A stretch of DNA of 38,246 bases. It comes from Hallerella sp963629575. GTDB lineage: Bacteria; Fibrobacterota; Fibrobacteria; Fibrobacterales; Fibrobacteraceae. The DNA lies in contig CAVGIM010000024.1 of the NCBI GenBank assembly GCA_963629575.1, positions 1-38,246 on the forward strand, read 5' to 3'. The position numbers were made by a program, and so were the translations under genes. Positions 1 through 8,636 of this stretch are shown here, in pieces (the stretch's first letter is position 1; each line of letters begins with the position of its first letter). Below the pieces are notes generated by a model. The model was not told the origin of the DNA. It ran no database searches and saw only the letters and a list, made by a program, of their open reading frames with translations.

Positions 1-93
1 AACTTAGAGCTTAGAGACGCAGAGCGATCCGCTTTACATTTGAACCTAAACGTCCACGAAACTCAGATCTAAGCTCCAAGTTCTAAGCTCTGA
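1..93. repeat. degenerate GAGCTTAG-type short repeats
   Basis: The octamer GAGCTTAG or close variants appears on the + strand around 7-14 and in inverted orientation (CTAAGCTC) at about 70-77 and 85-92, separated by unrelated sequence. No ORF or RNA fold was recognised here. It looks like intergenic repeat debris of unknown function, cut by the window edge. Confidence 0.4.
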
Positions 94-149
94 CCTCCCT
101 CCAGGATGACTGCTTATCGTGCAAGGCTTTGCAGATCGCTACGCGAGCA

Positions 150-184
150 CTCCACTCTCCACTCTCAACTCTCCACACTTCACT
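150..184 (-). repeat. five-unit 7-bp tandem repeat (CTCCACT family)
   Basis: Five consecutive heptamers read CTCCACT, CTCCACT, CTCAACT, CTCCACA, CTTCACT on the + strand. In reverse complement they are AGTGGAG/AGTGAAG variants, the same heptamer family as the tandem repeat at the right end of the window but inverted. The array lies upstream of the glyA promoter. The remainder of 94-278 holds no gene that I can support. Confidence 0.6.
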
Positions 185-278
185 CGCGACATTCCACTCT
201 CGTCTAAGCCCAGAATGAGAGACGAATACTCGACCTGCCTGTCGGCAGATTGAATCCACGAGGTTCCCAATTTCTGAC

Positions 279-286
279 TATATTTG
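279..286 (+). promoter_or_regulatory. glyA promoter -7 box TATATTTG
   Basis: An exact TAnnTTTG box, the Bacteroidetes-type -7 consensus, sits 28 nt before the glyA start. A normal ribosome binding site (AAGGAG, 300-305) lies between, so glyA would have a short leader. No convincing -33 element was seen at the expected distance. Confidence 0.5.
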
Positions 287-314
287 GGAAACCCTTTTCA
301 AGGAGTTCACAACT

Positions 315-1550
315 ATGATGACTTTGAAGCAAGAAGACCCCGAAATCTACAGCCTCATCCAGGAAGAAGCGGAACGCCAGGAATACGGCATCGAGCTTAT
401 CGCGTCCGAGAACTACACTTCCAAGGCGGTGATGGAAGCGATGGGTTCCGTCCTTACCAACAAGTATAGCGAAGGCTATGTCGGCAAGCGTTACTATGGC
501 GGAAATCAGGTCATCGACAAGATCGAGCAGCTCGCTATCGACCGCTGCAAGGAACTCTTCGGTTGTGAACACGTGAACATTCAGCCGCTTTCCGGTTCGC
601 CGGCAAACGCCGCGGTCTATCTCGCCGTTCTGAAACCGGGCGACAAGGTTCTCGGCCTCAAGCTTGACCACGGCGGACACCTTTCCCATGGGCATCCGGT
701 GAATTTCTCCGGGATTCTCTACAACTTTGTCCAATACGAAGTGGAGAAGGAAACGGGCCGTATCGACATGGAAAAGGTCCGTGAAATCGCCTTGCGCGAA
801 AAGCCGAAAATGATTCTCGCCGGCTTCTCCGCCTACAGCCGCAATCTCGACTGGAAACGCTTCAAGGAAATCGCGGACGAAGTCGGAGCCATCACCATGG
901 CGGACATTTCGCACATCGCGGGCCTCGTCGCGGGAAAGCAGATTGAAAGCCCTGTTCCGCTTTTCGATATCGTGACGACGACGACGCACAAGACTCTTCG
1001 CGGGCCTCGCGGAGCCATCATCATGTGCAAGGAAAAGTTCGCGAAGGCAATCGACAAGGGAATCTTCCCGGGAATGCAGGGCGGACCGCACGATCACATC
1101 AATGCGGGAAAGGCCGTAGCCTTTGGCGAGGCGCTCAAACCGGAATTCCAGGTCTATGCGAAGAACGTCATCAAGAACGCGCAGGCGATGGCGGACGAGT
1201 TGATGAAGCTCGGCTACAAGATCATCGGCGACGGAACGGACAACCATCTGATGGTTGTCGATATGACGTCCAAGGGCGTTTCCGGCAAGGAAGCCGAAAT
1301 CGCGCTCGAAAAGGTGGGCGTTTCGACGAGCCGCTCCACGATTCCGTTCGATCCGCGGAAACCGTTCGATCCGTCTGGACTTCGTCTCGGAACCCCGGCG
1401 ATTACGACTCGCGGCTTTGACGAGGAAGATTCTCGCGAAGTCGCGCGGATCATCGACCGCACGGTGCTTTCCCGGAACGACGATGCCGCCTTGAAGGCCA
1501 TCCGCGAAGAAATCGTCGCCCTCTGCAAGAAGCATCCGCTTTACAAGTAA
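315..1550 (+). CDS. glyA: serine hydroxymethyltransferase
   Basis: PLP enzyme that interconverts serine plus tetrahydrofolate with glycine plus 5,10-methylene-tetrahydrofolate in the cytosol. The 411-residue product has the usual family length. The PLP lysine is K226 in TTTTHKTLRGPRG. The ELIASENY motif (about 27-34), YSEGYVGKRYYGG (51-63) and DISHIAGLVA (197-206) are all intact. The start is ATG at 315 or the adjacent ATG at 318; AAGGAG at 300-305 is well spaced for either. The gene stands alone, with its own promoter (279-286) and a strong terminator downstream. Folate use links it loosely to folP at 20167-21057. Identification is firm from sequence motifs. Confidence 0.97.
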   Translation: MMTLKQEDPEIYSLIQEEAERQEYGIELIASENYTSKAVMEAMGSVLTNKYSEGYVGKRYYGGNQVIDKIEQLAIDRCKELFGCEHVNIQPLSGSPANAAVYLAVLKPGDKVLGLKLDHGGHLSHGHPVNFSGILYNFVQYEVEKETGRIDMEKVREIALREKPKMILAGFSAYSRNLDWKRFKEIADEVGAITMADISHIAGLVAGKQIESPVPLFDIVTTTTHKTLRGPRGAIIMCKEKFAKAIDKGIFPGMQGGPHDHINAGKAVAFGEALKPEFQVYAKNVIKNAQAMADELMKLGYKIIGDGTDNHLMVVDMTSKGVSGKEAEIALEKVGVSTSRSTIPFDPRKPFDPSGLRLGTPAITTRGFDEEDSREVARIIDRTVLSRNDDAALKAIREEIVALCKKHPLYK

Positions 1551-1557
1551 CGCTTTC

Positions 1558-1624
1558 TGCTTCCCTGCGAAAGGGAAGCTTTCCGTGCCAAAAGACTCTC
1601 CGATTCGGCGAGTCTTTTTTTTTG
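1558..1624 (+). terminator. tandem hairpins ending in a rho-independent terminator of glyA
   Basis: Two hairpins follow the glyA stop. The first is GCTTCCCT/AGGGAAGC at 1558-1579. The second is AAAGACTC...GAGTCTTT at about 1591-1617, followed by a T-run to 1623. The second has the classic intrinsic-terminator form. Confidence 0.8.
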
Positions 1625-1659
1625 TTTGCCCGTACGGCTTGAAAACATTCAAAATTTTC

Positions 1660-1667
1660 TATCATTT
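1660..1667 (+). promoter_or_regulatory. -7-like box TATCATTT of the tyrosine-kinase gene
   Basis: TATCATTT ends 5 nt before the ATG at 1673, with TTGAAA upstream at 1639-1644. No Shine-Dalgarno precedes the start, so the transcript is probably leaderless. The match to TAnnTTTG is imperfect. Confidence 0.4.
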
Positions 1668-1672
1668 TATTT

Positions 1673-3835
1673 ATGCAGAAAAACTTGCGAAATCAAAATG
1701 CCGCCGAATTTCAGAGAATGGATGAAGATGAAATCGACATCCTGGAACTTCTCGGGATTCTTTTGGCCAAGTGGCCGGTCCTTTTGGCCTTTGTCGTCGT
1801 CGGGACTCTTTCTGGGGGCTTTGTCGCGAACTACATCCGGCCGTCCTATGCGAGCGACGCCCTTTTGCAGGTCGATCTAAACGGCTCTTCTCTCGGAATC
1901 GCCTTGGGCGACATGGGGGCGATGCTCGATGGGGCGTCTCCTTCGGATGCGGAAATCCAGCTGATTCGGAGCCGTCGTGTCTTGGACGAGGTCGTGAAAA
2001 AGGAACGCCTATCCTTTTCCGCCACGCCGGTTGCGTTTCTTCCGCGCCTTTTCCACACGGAGGGACGCGTCGATGTCGAACTTTTGCACCTTCCGCGATT
2101 CGATGAAAACGCAAGGTTTTTCCTGGTTGCCTCTCCGGACTCCGCGCTTTCCGACAGCGTTTTCCAGATCGTCGGAAACAGCGGAAAGGTCTATCTCGAT
2201 GGTCGGGTGGGGGACACCTACCGGATACCCCTTCGGAACGATACGCTTGCTGTCTGCATTCTTTCCATGCAGGCCTCCCCGTCGGAAAGGTTTCTTCTTG
2301 GGGAGAGCGACGCGCGCGATGCGCTCGACAGGCTTCGGGCGGATTTGGAAGTTGCCGAGCAAGGGAAAAAGACGGGCGTAATCCAGATGCGGATAAGTCA
2401 CCGCTATGCGGACCGGGCTGCCCAAATCCTGAATTCCGTCGCGGACACTTACGTGCGCCAGAATGTCGAAGCGCGCAGCGAGGAGGCGACAAAGACACTG
2501 AACTTCCTCGAAAAGCAGCTCCCCGAAGTGAAGGCAAAGCTGGATTCCGCGGAACAGGTTCTTTCGCTGTATCGCCAACGGGAAGGTTCTATCGACTTGA
2601 ACGGAGAGGCGCGTTCGGCTCTCGAAAAGCGCATGGAACTCGAAAAGCGGCATCTGGAACTTGTCCAGAAACAGCAGGAAGCCGCTCGACTTTTCAAGGA
2701 AGACCATCCAAGCGTCGTCGCCCTGAAAAGGCAGGAATCGCAAATAAAGCGGGAAATGGCGAAACTCGGCGAAGAGACAAAGGACTTGCCCTACAAGCAG
2801 CAGGAAATCCTTCGGTTGCAGGGAGACGTCGAAGTCAACAGCTCGATCTACACGAACATGCTGAACAATATCCAGCAGCTTCGCGTCGTGCAGGCGGGGG
2901 AAGTCGGAAACGCGCGCATCGTGGATCGCGCCCGGATAGAAATCAATCCTGTCAAGCCCAAAAGGAAAATCATCTTTCTCGGGGGTGTTGCCGGTGGCTT
3001 TGTGCTGGGAACGGCGTTTATCTTTCTGTTCCGTCTGGTCTTTAACCGCGGGGTGCGTTCCTCGCGTGAACTGGAAGGCCAGACCGGCGTTTCGGTCTAT
3101 GCGAAGATTCCGGAGACAAAGGCTTCCAAAAGGCTGAAGGGATTTTCCCTGGTCGAAGAAAACAGCGACGACTTCGCATGCGAAGCGCTGCGCACGCTGC
3201 GTACGTCCCTTGAGTTTTCTCTTTCCGACGAAAAGCGGATTGTCCTGGTATCGGGATGCCGTATCCATTCCGGAAAGAGCTTCGTGGCAAAGAATCTTGC
3301 CGCGCTGTTTGCTCTGAGCGGAAAAAGGACCCTGCTTGTCGATCTGGATTTTCGAGCGGGAAGGCTTTCTCCGCGTGGACGCGAACGGGGGCTTTCCGAC
3401 TACCTTCTCAAGCGTATTACGCTCGACGAGGCCATCGACCATCTGGAGGGTTCAAACATCGATTTGCTCGGGGCGGGCTCCTTTGTGCCTTCGCCGTCCG
3501 AAATGATTTCCTCTTCGGCATTCGAAAATCTCGTTCGCGAAATGCGAGAACGCTACGATCTGGTGATTCTCGATTCGGCGCCTCTTCTGTATGTCGCCGA
3601 CGCTCAAATCGCGTGTCGCTATGCGGACTTTGCGCTTCTTGTTGTCCAATACGGAAAGGATTCGATGGAAGACATCCAGAGTTCGCTTTCGCTTTTCGAC
3701 AAGGCGAACATGACGAACCGGGCGATAGTGATGAACCGTGTTGTCGCGGACGGCGCCGATGCCTACGGCTACAAATACGGGGGGGGGGTATATGGAGAAG
3801 TTCAAAGGTTCGGCAAGAAGCGAAAAAATAGCTAG
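1673..3835 (+). CDS. polysaccharide co-polymerase / BY-type tyrosine autokinase (Wzc-like)
   Basis: Inner-membrane protein of the Wzc family, which controls polymerisation and export of capsular or exopolysaccharide through cycles of tyrosine autophosphorylation. Of 720 residues, an N-terminal Wzz-type segment has a membrane helix at about 30-55. A periplasmic coiled coil spans about 260-400 and a second helix about 435-455. The cytosolic kinase has Walker A (GCRIHSGKS, K535), Walker A' (VDLDFRAG, D557/D559) and Walker B (VILDSAP, D634). The C-terminal tyrosine cluster is Y698, Y700, Y702, Y707. Ten consecutive G at 3779-3788 encode the glycines within that cluster, so slippage would change the tail. 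The start is ATG 1673, close behind a -7 box; M16 is an alternative. No polymerase or flippase gene is adjacent; glycosyltransferases lie at 27-32 kb. Confidence 0.88.
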   Translation: MQKNLRNQNAAEFQRMDEDEIDILELLGILLAKWPVLLAFVVVGTLSGGFVANYIRPSYASDALLQVDLNGSSLGIALGDMGAMLDGASPSDAEIQLIRSRRVLDEVVKKERLSFSATPVAFLPRLFHTEGRVDVELLHLPRFDENARFFLVASPDSALSDSVFQIVGNSGKVYLDGRVGDTYRIPLRNDTLAVCILSMQASPSERFLLGESDARDALDRLRADLEVAEQGKKTGVIQMRISHRYADRAAQILNSVADTYVRQNVEARSEEATKTLNFLEKQLPEVKAKLDSAEQVLSLYRQREGSIDLNGEARSALEKRMELEKRHLELVQKQQEAARLFKEDHPSVVALKRQESQIKREMAKLGEETKDLPYKQQEILRLQGDVEVNSSIYTNMLNNIQQLRVVQAGEVGNARIVDRARIEINPVKPKRKIIFLGGVAGGFVLGTAFIFLFRLVFNRGVRSSRELEGQTGVSVYAKIPETKASKRLKGFSLVEENSDDFACEALRTLRTSLEFSLSDEKRIVLVSGCRIHSGKSFVAKNLAALFALSGKRTLLVDLDFRAGRLSPRGRERGLSDYLLKRITLDEAIDHLEGSNIDLLGAGSFVPSPSEMISSSAFENLVREMRERYDLVILDSAPLLYVADAQIACRYADFALLVVQYGKDSMEDIQSSLSLFDKANMTNRAIVMNRVVADGADAYGYKYGGGVYGEVQRFGKKRKNS
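3779..3788 (+). repeat. G10 homopolymer in the kinase tyrosine tail
   Basis: Ten uninterrupted G span TAC-GGG-GGG-GGG-GTA in the Wzc-like gene. With nine G the reading frame opens into a different tail running to 4013. With eleven G it stops at 3831 after a different tail. The in-frame state seen here keeps Y707. Such tracts are classic contingency loci in other bacteria. Confidence 0.9.
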
Positions 3836-3840
3836 ATTTG
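3833..3840 (+). promoter_or_regulatory. endonuclease I promoter -7 box TAGATTTG
   Basis: An exact TAnnTTTG box overlaps the stop codon of the kinase gene and ends 4 nt before the ATG at 3845, with no Shine-Dalgarno. This predicts a leaderless mRNA. A weak TTCGG element lies about 19 nt upstream. Confidence 0.6.
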
Positions 3841-3844
3841 CGCC

Positions 3845-4609
3845 ATGGACATCTTGTCGTACATGTTTCGGCGTGTTCCGCTTTTTCTGCTCGTTCTCGG
3901 GTGGGGATTTTCCCTTTCGCTTTCGAAAAACCCGGACCCGATGCCGCGTCACTACGATTTTTCCCATGCCAAGCGCGAAATGGACAGAATCTACTATGGG
4001 GATTTGCGCGTAACCGTCTATTGCGGTTGCCGCTACGAAAGCAACCGAAAGCCGAACGGCATCGATTTCGAAAGTTGCGGGTTTCTTCCGCGGAAAAACG
4101 CGAACAGGGCTTCCCGCATCGAATGGGAACATGTCGTGACGGCGCACAATATCGGGCTTTCGAGACAGTGCTGGCGCAAGGAAGGCGGTCGCAGCGCGCG
4201 GAAGAATTGCGAAGAAACGGACCCGGAGTTCGCCTTGATGGAAGGGGACATGCACAATCTCTTGCCGAGCATCGGCGAGGTCAATGGCGACCGCAGCAAC
4301 TTCATGTATTCCCAGTGGACGAATTCTCCGGAACCGATGTATGGAAAATGCCGCTCGATAGTCGATTTCAAGGCGCGCAAGTTCCAGCCGCGGGAAGAAG
4401 TTCGCGGAATGCTCGCACGGATTTCCTTCTATATGGAAAAGACCTACGGAATCAAGCTTTCGAAGGAACGCCGCCGTCTTCTCGAAATTTGGGACCGGGA
4501 ATATCCTGTAAACGCGTGGGAATGCGAGCGCGATGCCCGGATTTTCAAGGTCCAGGGAGACCACAATCCCTTTGTCCATGAACGTTGCCGCGAAGCGGGC
4601 CTGATATGA
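3845..4609 (+). CDS. secreted endonuclease I family nuclease
   Basis: Non-specific DNA/RNA endonuclease of the EndA/NucM (endonuclease I) family, 254 residues. An N-terminal hydrophobic stretch (about 10-26) after a basic start looks like a signal peptide, so the enzyme should act in the periplasm or outside the cell. Hallmarks are RIEWEHVVTAHNIG (about 95-110, catalytic His in the WEHV motif) and GDMHNLLPSIGEVNGDRSN (about 135-155). Cysteines such as CGCRYES and the C-terminal NAWECERD suggest disulphides. It begins 4 nt after a TAGATTTG box and its stop overlaps the mfd ATG (ATGA). Likely roles are nutrient acquisition from DNA or clearing extracellular DNA; that is inference. Confidence 0.88.
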   Translation: MDILSYMFRRVPLFLLVLGWGFSLSLSKNPDPMPRHYDFSHAKREMDRIYYGDLRVTVYCGCRYESNRKPNGIDFESCGFLPRKNANRASRIEWEHVVTAHNIGLSRQCWRKEGGRSARKNCEETDPEFALMEGDMHNLLPSIGEVNGDRSNFMYSQWTNSPEPMYGKCRSIVDFKARKFQPREEVRGMLARISFYMEKTYGIKLSKERRRLLEIWDREYPVNAWECERDARIFKVQGDHNPFVHERCREAGLI

Positions 4610-7600
4610 AAACGCTTGAATTCTCCGAATTTCTTTCCTTTGCGGATCTAGGCCGTCTTTCCGCTTTTTCGAAACTCGGGAAGGGTGCGCTGCATGTGGA
4701 AGGACTCTCGAGCGCGGCTTCCGCCCTGGTGGTTGCGGAGCGTTTTTTCAAGTATCCCCAGAGCATACTGGTCGTTACCGAGGATTATCGCAAGGGCGAG
4801 CTTTGGCTGCAAAACCTGCAGAGCCTCTGCGGCGAGGACAATGTCTGCTTCTTTCCGTCGCTGGGCATCAAGCCCTATGATTCGCGAGTTCCCTTTGACG
4901 GCGTTCTCGAAGAGCGCTTGCGCTTTTTCAAGATGTCGCGGAGAAAGTCACCCTTCATCGCGGTCTGTCCGCTGGATTCCTTTCTCCTCCGGCTTCTTCC
5001 GGTGGATTCGCTCGAAATAAAGAAGATTTCCTTTCGGATAGGTGACCAGATCGATCCGATGTCGCTTCGCGGAAAGCTTGGCGACATGGGGTTTGTGGAA
5101 CAGCCTGTCGTCGGGACAGTCGGGGAATTTTCGGTTCGCGGCTGTATCGTCGATATCAACATGTTCCTGCAGAAGCATCCGGTCCGTCTCGAATTCTTTG
5201 GCGACGAAATCGAGAGCATCCGCTCGTTCGACATCTTTTCGCAACGTTCCATCGAACCGCTAGAATCCGTGGAAGTCTATCCGCGCGGAGAGTTCGTGCT
5301 TTCCGCCGAGGAAAAGGCGAGGATTCCCTACGGCGAAGAGGACGACATCTGGTGGAGACGCCCTGAATTCGGCGCGCTTTCCGCAAGCGTTTTCGACTAC
5401 ATGCCGGATGCTGCGCTTGTGCTAGACAGGGAATCTCTCCTGGAAGAATCCGCCGGGAAGCTTTGGCGCGCCTATGTAGGCGCCTACGAAAAGGTTCTCT
5501 CGCTAGGCAAGAAGTTTTCTCGGCCAATGGACATCTGGTGGCGTTTTGACGATTTTCGCAGTAGGATTTCGGAGCGACCCGTCTTGGACTTGACGGACGC
5601 CCGCCTGGATGCTCCCGACTGGATCTCCGTTCCGATGCGCCTGCAGTCGCGGGGATCTCTTGGCATAAACGCGTTGGTCAAGGACATCGAAGCCTTTGAC
5701 GCGCAAGGCGGCAAGGTCTATCTGGTCGCGCATTCCGAGGGGAGCGCGGAGCGGCTGGTGCATTTGCTCGATGGCGCTCCGCTTGCGGGAATCCTGAAGG
5801 GGGAACTTTCCGAAGGCTTTTTCGCGGATGAAGAAAGTGTCGCGTTTCTTTCGGAATCGGAAATTTTCAGCCGCAACGGAAAGCCTAGGCGCAAGCATTC
5901 CGTTTCGAATTCGGTTTCCGGCGCGCTTCTTGTCGAATCGCTGTCCGTTGGCGACTATGTCGTACACGAAGACCATGGCGTGGGGCGTTACCGCGGTCTC
6001 GTTCGCGAAAAAATTGGAGGCGGACTGGTCGATTGCGTTTTGCTCGACTATGCGGGTGGAGACCGTCTCAAGTTCCCTGTTTCGGACCTGAAAAAAATCG
6101 AACGGATGCCGGGTACCGAGGATGGCGAGCCACCGGAACTGGCGAGTCTCGGGAGCCGCACCTGGGAAAGGCTCAAGGAGCGCGTCAAGAAGCGCGTCAT
6201 CAAGATAGCGAAAGAACTGGTACAGCTCTACGCGAAACGCGAACTCGTCGAGGGCTTCGCTTTTCCGCCGGATTCTCGGATGCAGAAGGAATTCGAAGAC
6301 GCCTTCGAATACGATCCGACGCCCGACCAGCTTCGCGCCACGGCCGAAATCAAGGCCGACATGGAAAATTCGCACCCGATGGACAGGCTAGTCTGCGGTG
6401 ACGTGGGATTCGGGAAGACGGAAGTAGCGATGCGCGCGGCTTTCAAGTGCGTCTATTCGAAAAAACAGGTCGCCGTCCTCGTGCCTACGACAATCCTCGC
6501 CGCCCAGCACTATGAAACGTTCAAGGAGCGCTTTGCCGCGTTCCCGGTGAACATTGCCCTGGTGAATCGCTACAAGACCGCGGCCGAAAAGAAGGAAATC
6601 TTCGAGAAGGTTTCGGAAGGCAAGTATGACATTGTCGTCGGTACCCATGCGCTTCTTTCGGAAAAAAATTCGTTCAAGGATCTGGGACTTCTGATTATCG
6701 ACGAAGAGCAGAAGTTCGGCGTCAAGCAAAAGGAAAGGCTTCGGGAACTTCGACTGGCAGTGGATACGCTCAGCATGAGCGCGACCCCGATTCCGCGTTC
6801 CCTGCATCTTTCGCTGACGGGCGTTCGCGACATTTCGCTCATCAACACGCCGCCGATGAACCGCCTTCCGGTCGAGACAAAAATCCTTTCCCGCGACGAT
6901 GCGGTTCTCGCCGAGGCGATTCGCGATGAACTTTCGCGCGGCGGACAGGTGTTCGTGGTGAACGATCGGGTCCAGTCCATCGAGCATCTGGCGGACGATA
7001 TCGAAGCGATGGTTCCCGATGCGCGCGTTGCCGTGGCGCACGGGCAAATGGAAGACCATGACCTGGAGCGCGTCATGGACGCTTTTCTCGCGCGGGAATT
7101 TGACATTCTCGTTTCGACGAGCATCATCGAGAGCGGCCTGGACGTTCCGAACGCGAATACGATTCTGGTCATGAACGCGCACCACTTCGGCATCAGCCAG
7201 CTTTACCAGATGCGCGGGCGTGTCGGTCGATCGGATGTCCTTGCCTATGCCTACCTGGTGATTCCGAAGGATGGGGTGATTTCCGCGGAATCGAGAAAAC
7301 GTTTGCAGGCCTTGGAGCAGTTTACGGATTTGGGGAGCGGTTACCAGCTCGCGATGCGGGATCTGGAAATTCGAGGCGCGGGAAACCTGCTCGGTTCGGA
7401 GCAGCACGGATTTATCGCGGAAGTCGGCTTTGAAACCTATGTCCGGCTTGTTCGCGAAGCGGTCGAGGAACTTCGCGGCGGTGGCGAAAACGCGTCGAAA
7501 CTGGAGCCGCGCGTCGAACTTTCGGTGGACGCTTTCTTGCCCGAAACCTATATCGCGGACGGACTTTCCCGGATTTCCGTTTACCAGCGAATTGCCCGAG

Positions 7601-7953
7601 TGACGAAGCGGGAAGACTTGGCTGCCTTGCGAACGGAACTGGAAGATCGCTTTGGTCCGGTCCCGCCTCCGGCCCAAAGGCTTTTCCTCGTTTCCGAAGT
7701 CTCGCTGATAGCCTCGACGCTTCGGATTCAGGGGGTAGAAATGCGCCGAGGAGTGCTTGTCTTTTCCTTTGTGGAATTTCCGCCACCCGATCCGCGGACT
7801 CTTGCCGAACTCGCCGCGGTATCGCCTTACGGAATGCGCTATGTGGGGAGTTCTCCTCTCCAGGGAGTCGTGGAACTTGGTCGCGGCATTTCCGATGAAG
7901 AAGGCGCAAAGGCCGCACTCGAACTTTTTCGGGCATTCGCGGACCGTCACTAG
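4606..7953 (+). CDS. mfd: transcription-repair coupling factor
   Basis: Large ATP-dependent translocase that removes RNA polymerase stalled at DNA lesions and recruits UvrA. The 1115-residue product has an N-terminal UvrB-like part and the RNA-polymerase-interacting CarD-type domain (VGDYVVHEDHGVGRYRG, about 445-500). The helicase motifs are Walker A GDVGFGKTE, the DEEQ box in LLIIDEEQKFG, SMSATPIPRSL, SIIESGLDVPNANT and QMRGRVGRSD. A C-terminal TRCF domain follows. ATG 4606 is preferred over the TTG at 4585 because it gives the common 4-nt overlap with the endonuclease gene and starts in typical Mfd sequence. Translation is probably coupled to the upstream gene. All helicase motifs look intact. 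Confidence 0.96.
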   Translation: MKTLEFSEFLSFADLGRLSAFSKLGKGALHVEGLSSAASALVVAERFFKYPQSILVVTEDYRKGELWLQNLQSLCGEDNVCFFPSLGIKPYDSRVPFDGVLEERLRFFKMSRRKSPFIAVCPLDSFLLRLLPVDSLEIKKISFRIGDQIDPMSLRGKLGDMGFVEQPVVGTVGEFSVRGCIVDINMFLQKHPVRLEFFGDEIESIRSFDIFSQRSIEPLESVEVYPRGEFVLSAEEKARIPYGEEDDIWWRRPEFGALSASVFDYMPDAALVLDRESLLEESAGKLWRAYVGAYEKVLSLGKKFSRPMDIWWRFDDFRSRISERPVLDLTDARLDAPDWISVPMRLQSRGSLGINALVKDIEAFDAQGGKVYLVAHSEGSAERLVHLLDGAPLAGILKGELSEGFFADEESVAFLSESEIFSRNGKPRRKHSVSNSVSGALLVESLSVGDYVVHEDHGVGRYRGLVREKIGGGLVDCVLLDYAGGDRLKFPVSDLKKIERMPGTEDGEPPELASLGSRTWERLKERVKKRVIKIAKELVQLYAKRELVEGFAFPPDSRMQKEFEDAFEYDPTPDQLRATAEIKADMENSHPMDRLVCGDVGFGKTEVAMRAAFKCVYSKKQVAVLVPTTILAAQHYETFKERFAAFPVNIALVNRYKTAAEKKEIFEKVSEGKYDIVVGTHALLSEKNSFKDLGLLIIDEEQKFGVKQKERLRELRLAVDTLSMSATPIPRSLHLSLTGVRDISLINTPPMNRLPVETKILSRDDAVLAEAIRDELSRGGQVFVVNDRVQSIEHLADDIEAMVPDARVAVAHGQMEDHDLERVMDAFLAREFDILVSTSIIESGLDVPNANTILVMNAHHFGISQLYQMRGRVGRSDVLAYAYLVIPKDGVISAESRKRLQALEQFTDLGSGYQLAMRDLEIRGAGNLLGSEQHGFIAEVGFETYVRLVREAVEELRGGGENASKLEPRVELSVDAFLPETYIADGLSRISVYQRIARVTKREDLAALRTELEDRFGPVPPPAQRLFLVSEVSLIASTLRIQGVEMRRGVLVFSFVEFPPPDPRTLAELAAVSPYGMRYVGSSPLQGVVELGRGISDEEGAKAALELFRAFADRH

Positions 7954-7984
7954 GTCACCTCTAAAAATTCAAGCTTCGCCTTAT

Positions 7985-8018
7985 AAAAAAAACGACCGCT
8001 CGAAAAAATCGAACGGTC
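7985..8018 (-). terminator. rho-independent terminator of the dapA operon
   Basis: On the - strand a hairpin (GACCG/CGGTC with TCGA inner pairs, 7994-8018) is followed by eight T (7985-7992), just after the stop of the 8039-8626 gene. On the + strand it could also help end mfd transcripts, but the T-run there is poor. Confidence 0.75.
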
Positions 8019-8038
8019 CATTTTAGGCGCTGCCGGAA

Positions 8039-8626
8039 TCAGGCGTTTTCGTTTTCGGCGTTTTCCTTCGCGAAAGCTTCCTGCATTTTCTTCAAGGCCG
8101 CTTTCGGATCTAGCTCGATTTCTTCCGAGGCTTCATCGACGAGGGTCGCGAATTCGTTATACCAGTCGGTGAAAATCTCGACCTGTACATGGTCCGGTCC
8201 GGGGAGCGTAAGGCGCACGCCGCATTCGTCGCCGATGCGTTCGTTGTAATCGTCGAGTTTCGGCTTCAATAGCGCGAGATCCATGCCGTCCAGGTCTTCC
8301 GGGTCAAGCCAGATCGGGGCTTCCTTGCCGTCTTCGGACTTGTCTTCGACGGTTTCGCCTTCGTCCTTGCAGGAGCAGCAGCACGAATCGTCGTCGCATT
8401 CTTCGCCGGAATCGTAATAGAACTCGTCGTCTTCCAGGTAGAGCGTTTCGACAAAGACGCACTTGGAACCCAGAGCCTTTGCCACTTCGACAAATTCCTG
8501 GAATGTGCCGCCAAAGTAGCGGACCGTTTCCGCGTCGGAGTTGATTTCCTGGACGGGAACGGGCAGAAAACCGAATTTCTTCAGATTCTCGAAAATTTCG
8601 TCGGTAACGGTTTTTGTTTCGGCCAT
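8039..8626 (-). CDS. acidic hypothetical protein with a cysteine cluster
   Basis: I do not recognise this 195-residue protein. It has no signal peptide or membrane segment and is strongly acidic. A central low-complexity stretch (about 68-90) holds a dense cysteine group, CDDDSCCCSC, flanked by Asp/Glu. The N-terminal (about 1-60) and C-terminal (about 105-180) parts look folded, with aromatic and hydrophobic periodicity such as VEIFTDWYNEFATLVDEA. It lies 10 nt after the DapA-family gene with AAGGAT as ribosome binding site, so the two are co-transcribed. The cluster could bind a metal, but it could also be a flexible acidic linker. Protein status is supported by operon position, start site and terminator. 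Confidence 0.8.
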   Translation of the reverse strand: MAETKTVTDEIFENLKKFGFLPVPVQEINSDAETVRYFGGTFQEFVEVAKALGSKCVFVETLYLEDDEFYYDSGEECDDDSCCCSCKDEGETVEDKSEDGKEAPIWLDPEDLDGMDLALLKPKLDDYNERIGDECGVRLTLPGPDHVQVEIFTDWYNEFATLVDEASEEIELDPKAALKKMQEAFAKENAENENA

Positions 8627-8636
8627 TTTAAGATCC

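Noticed and set aside
1..314. Glycine, THF or SAM riboswitch upstream of glyA
   Set aside because: No conserved core or nested stems could be found, and the predicted leader is only about 28 nt.
204..1652. Long open frame antisense to glyA
   Set aside because: It mirrors the codon pattern of glyA, has no promoter or ribosome binding site, and its product resembles no protein I know.
6388..7950. Long open frame antisense to mfd
   Set aside because: Shadow of the GC-biased mfd codons; mfd motifs are complete on the other strand.
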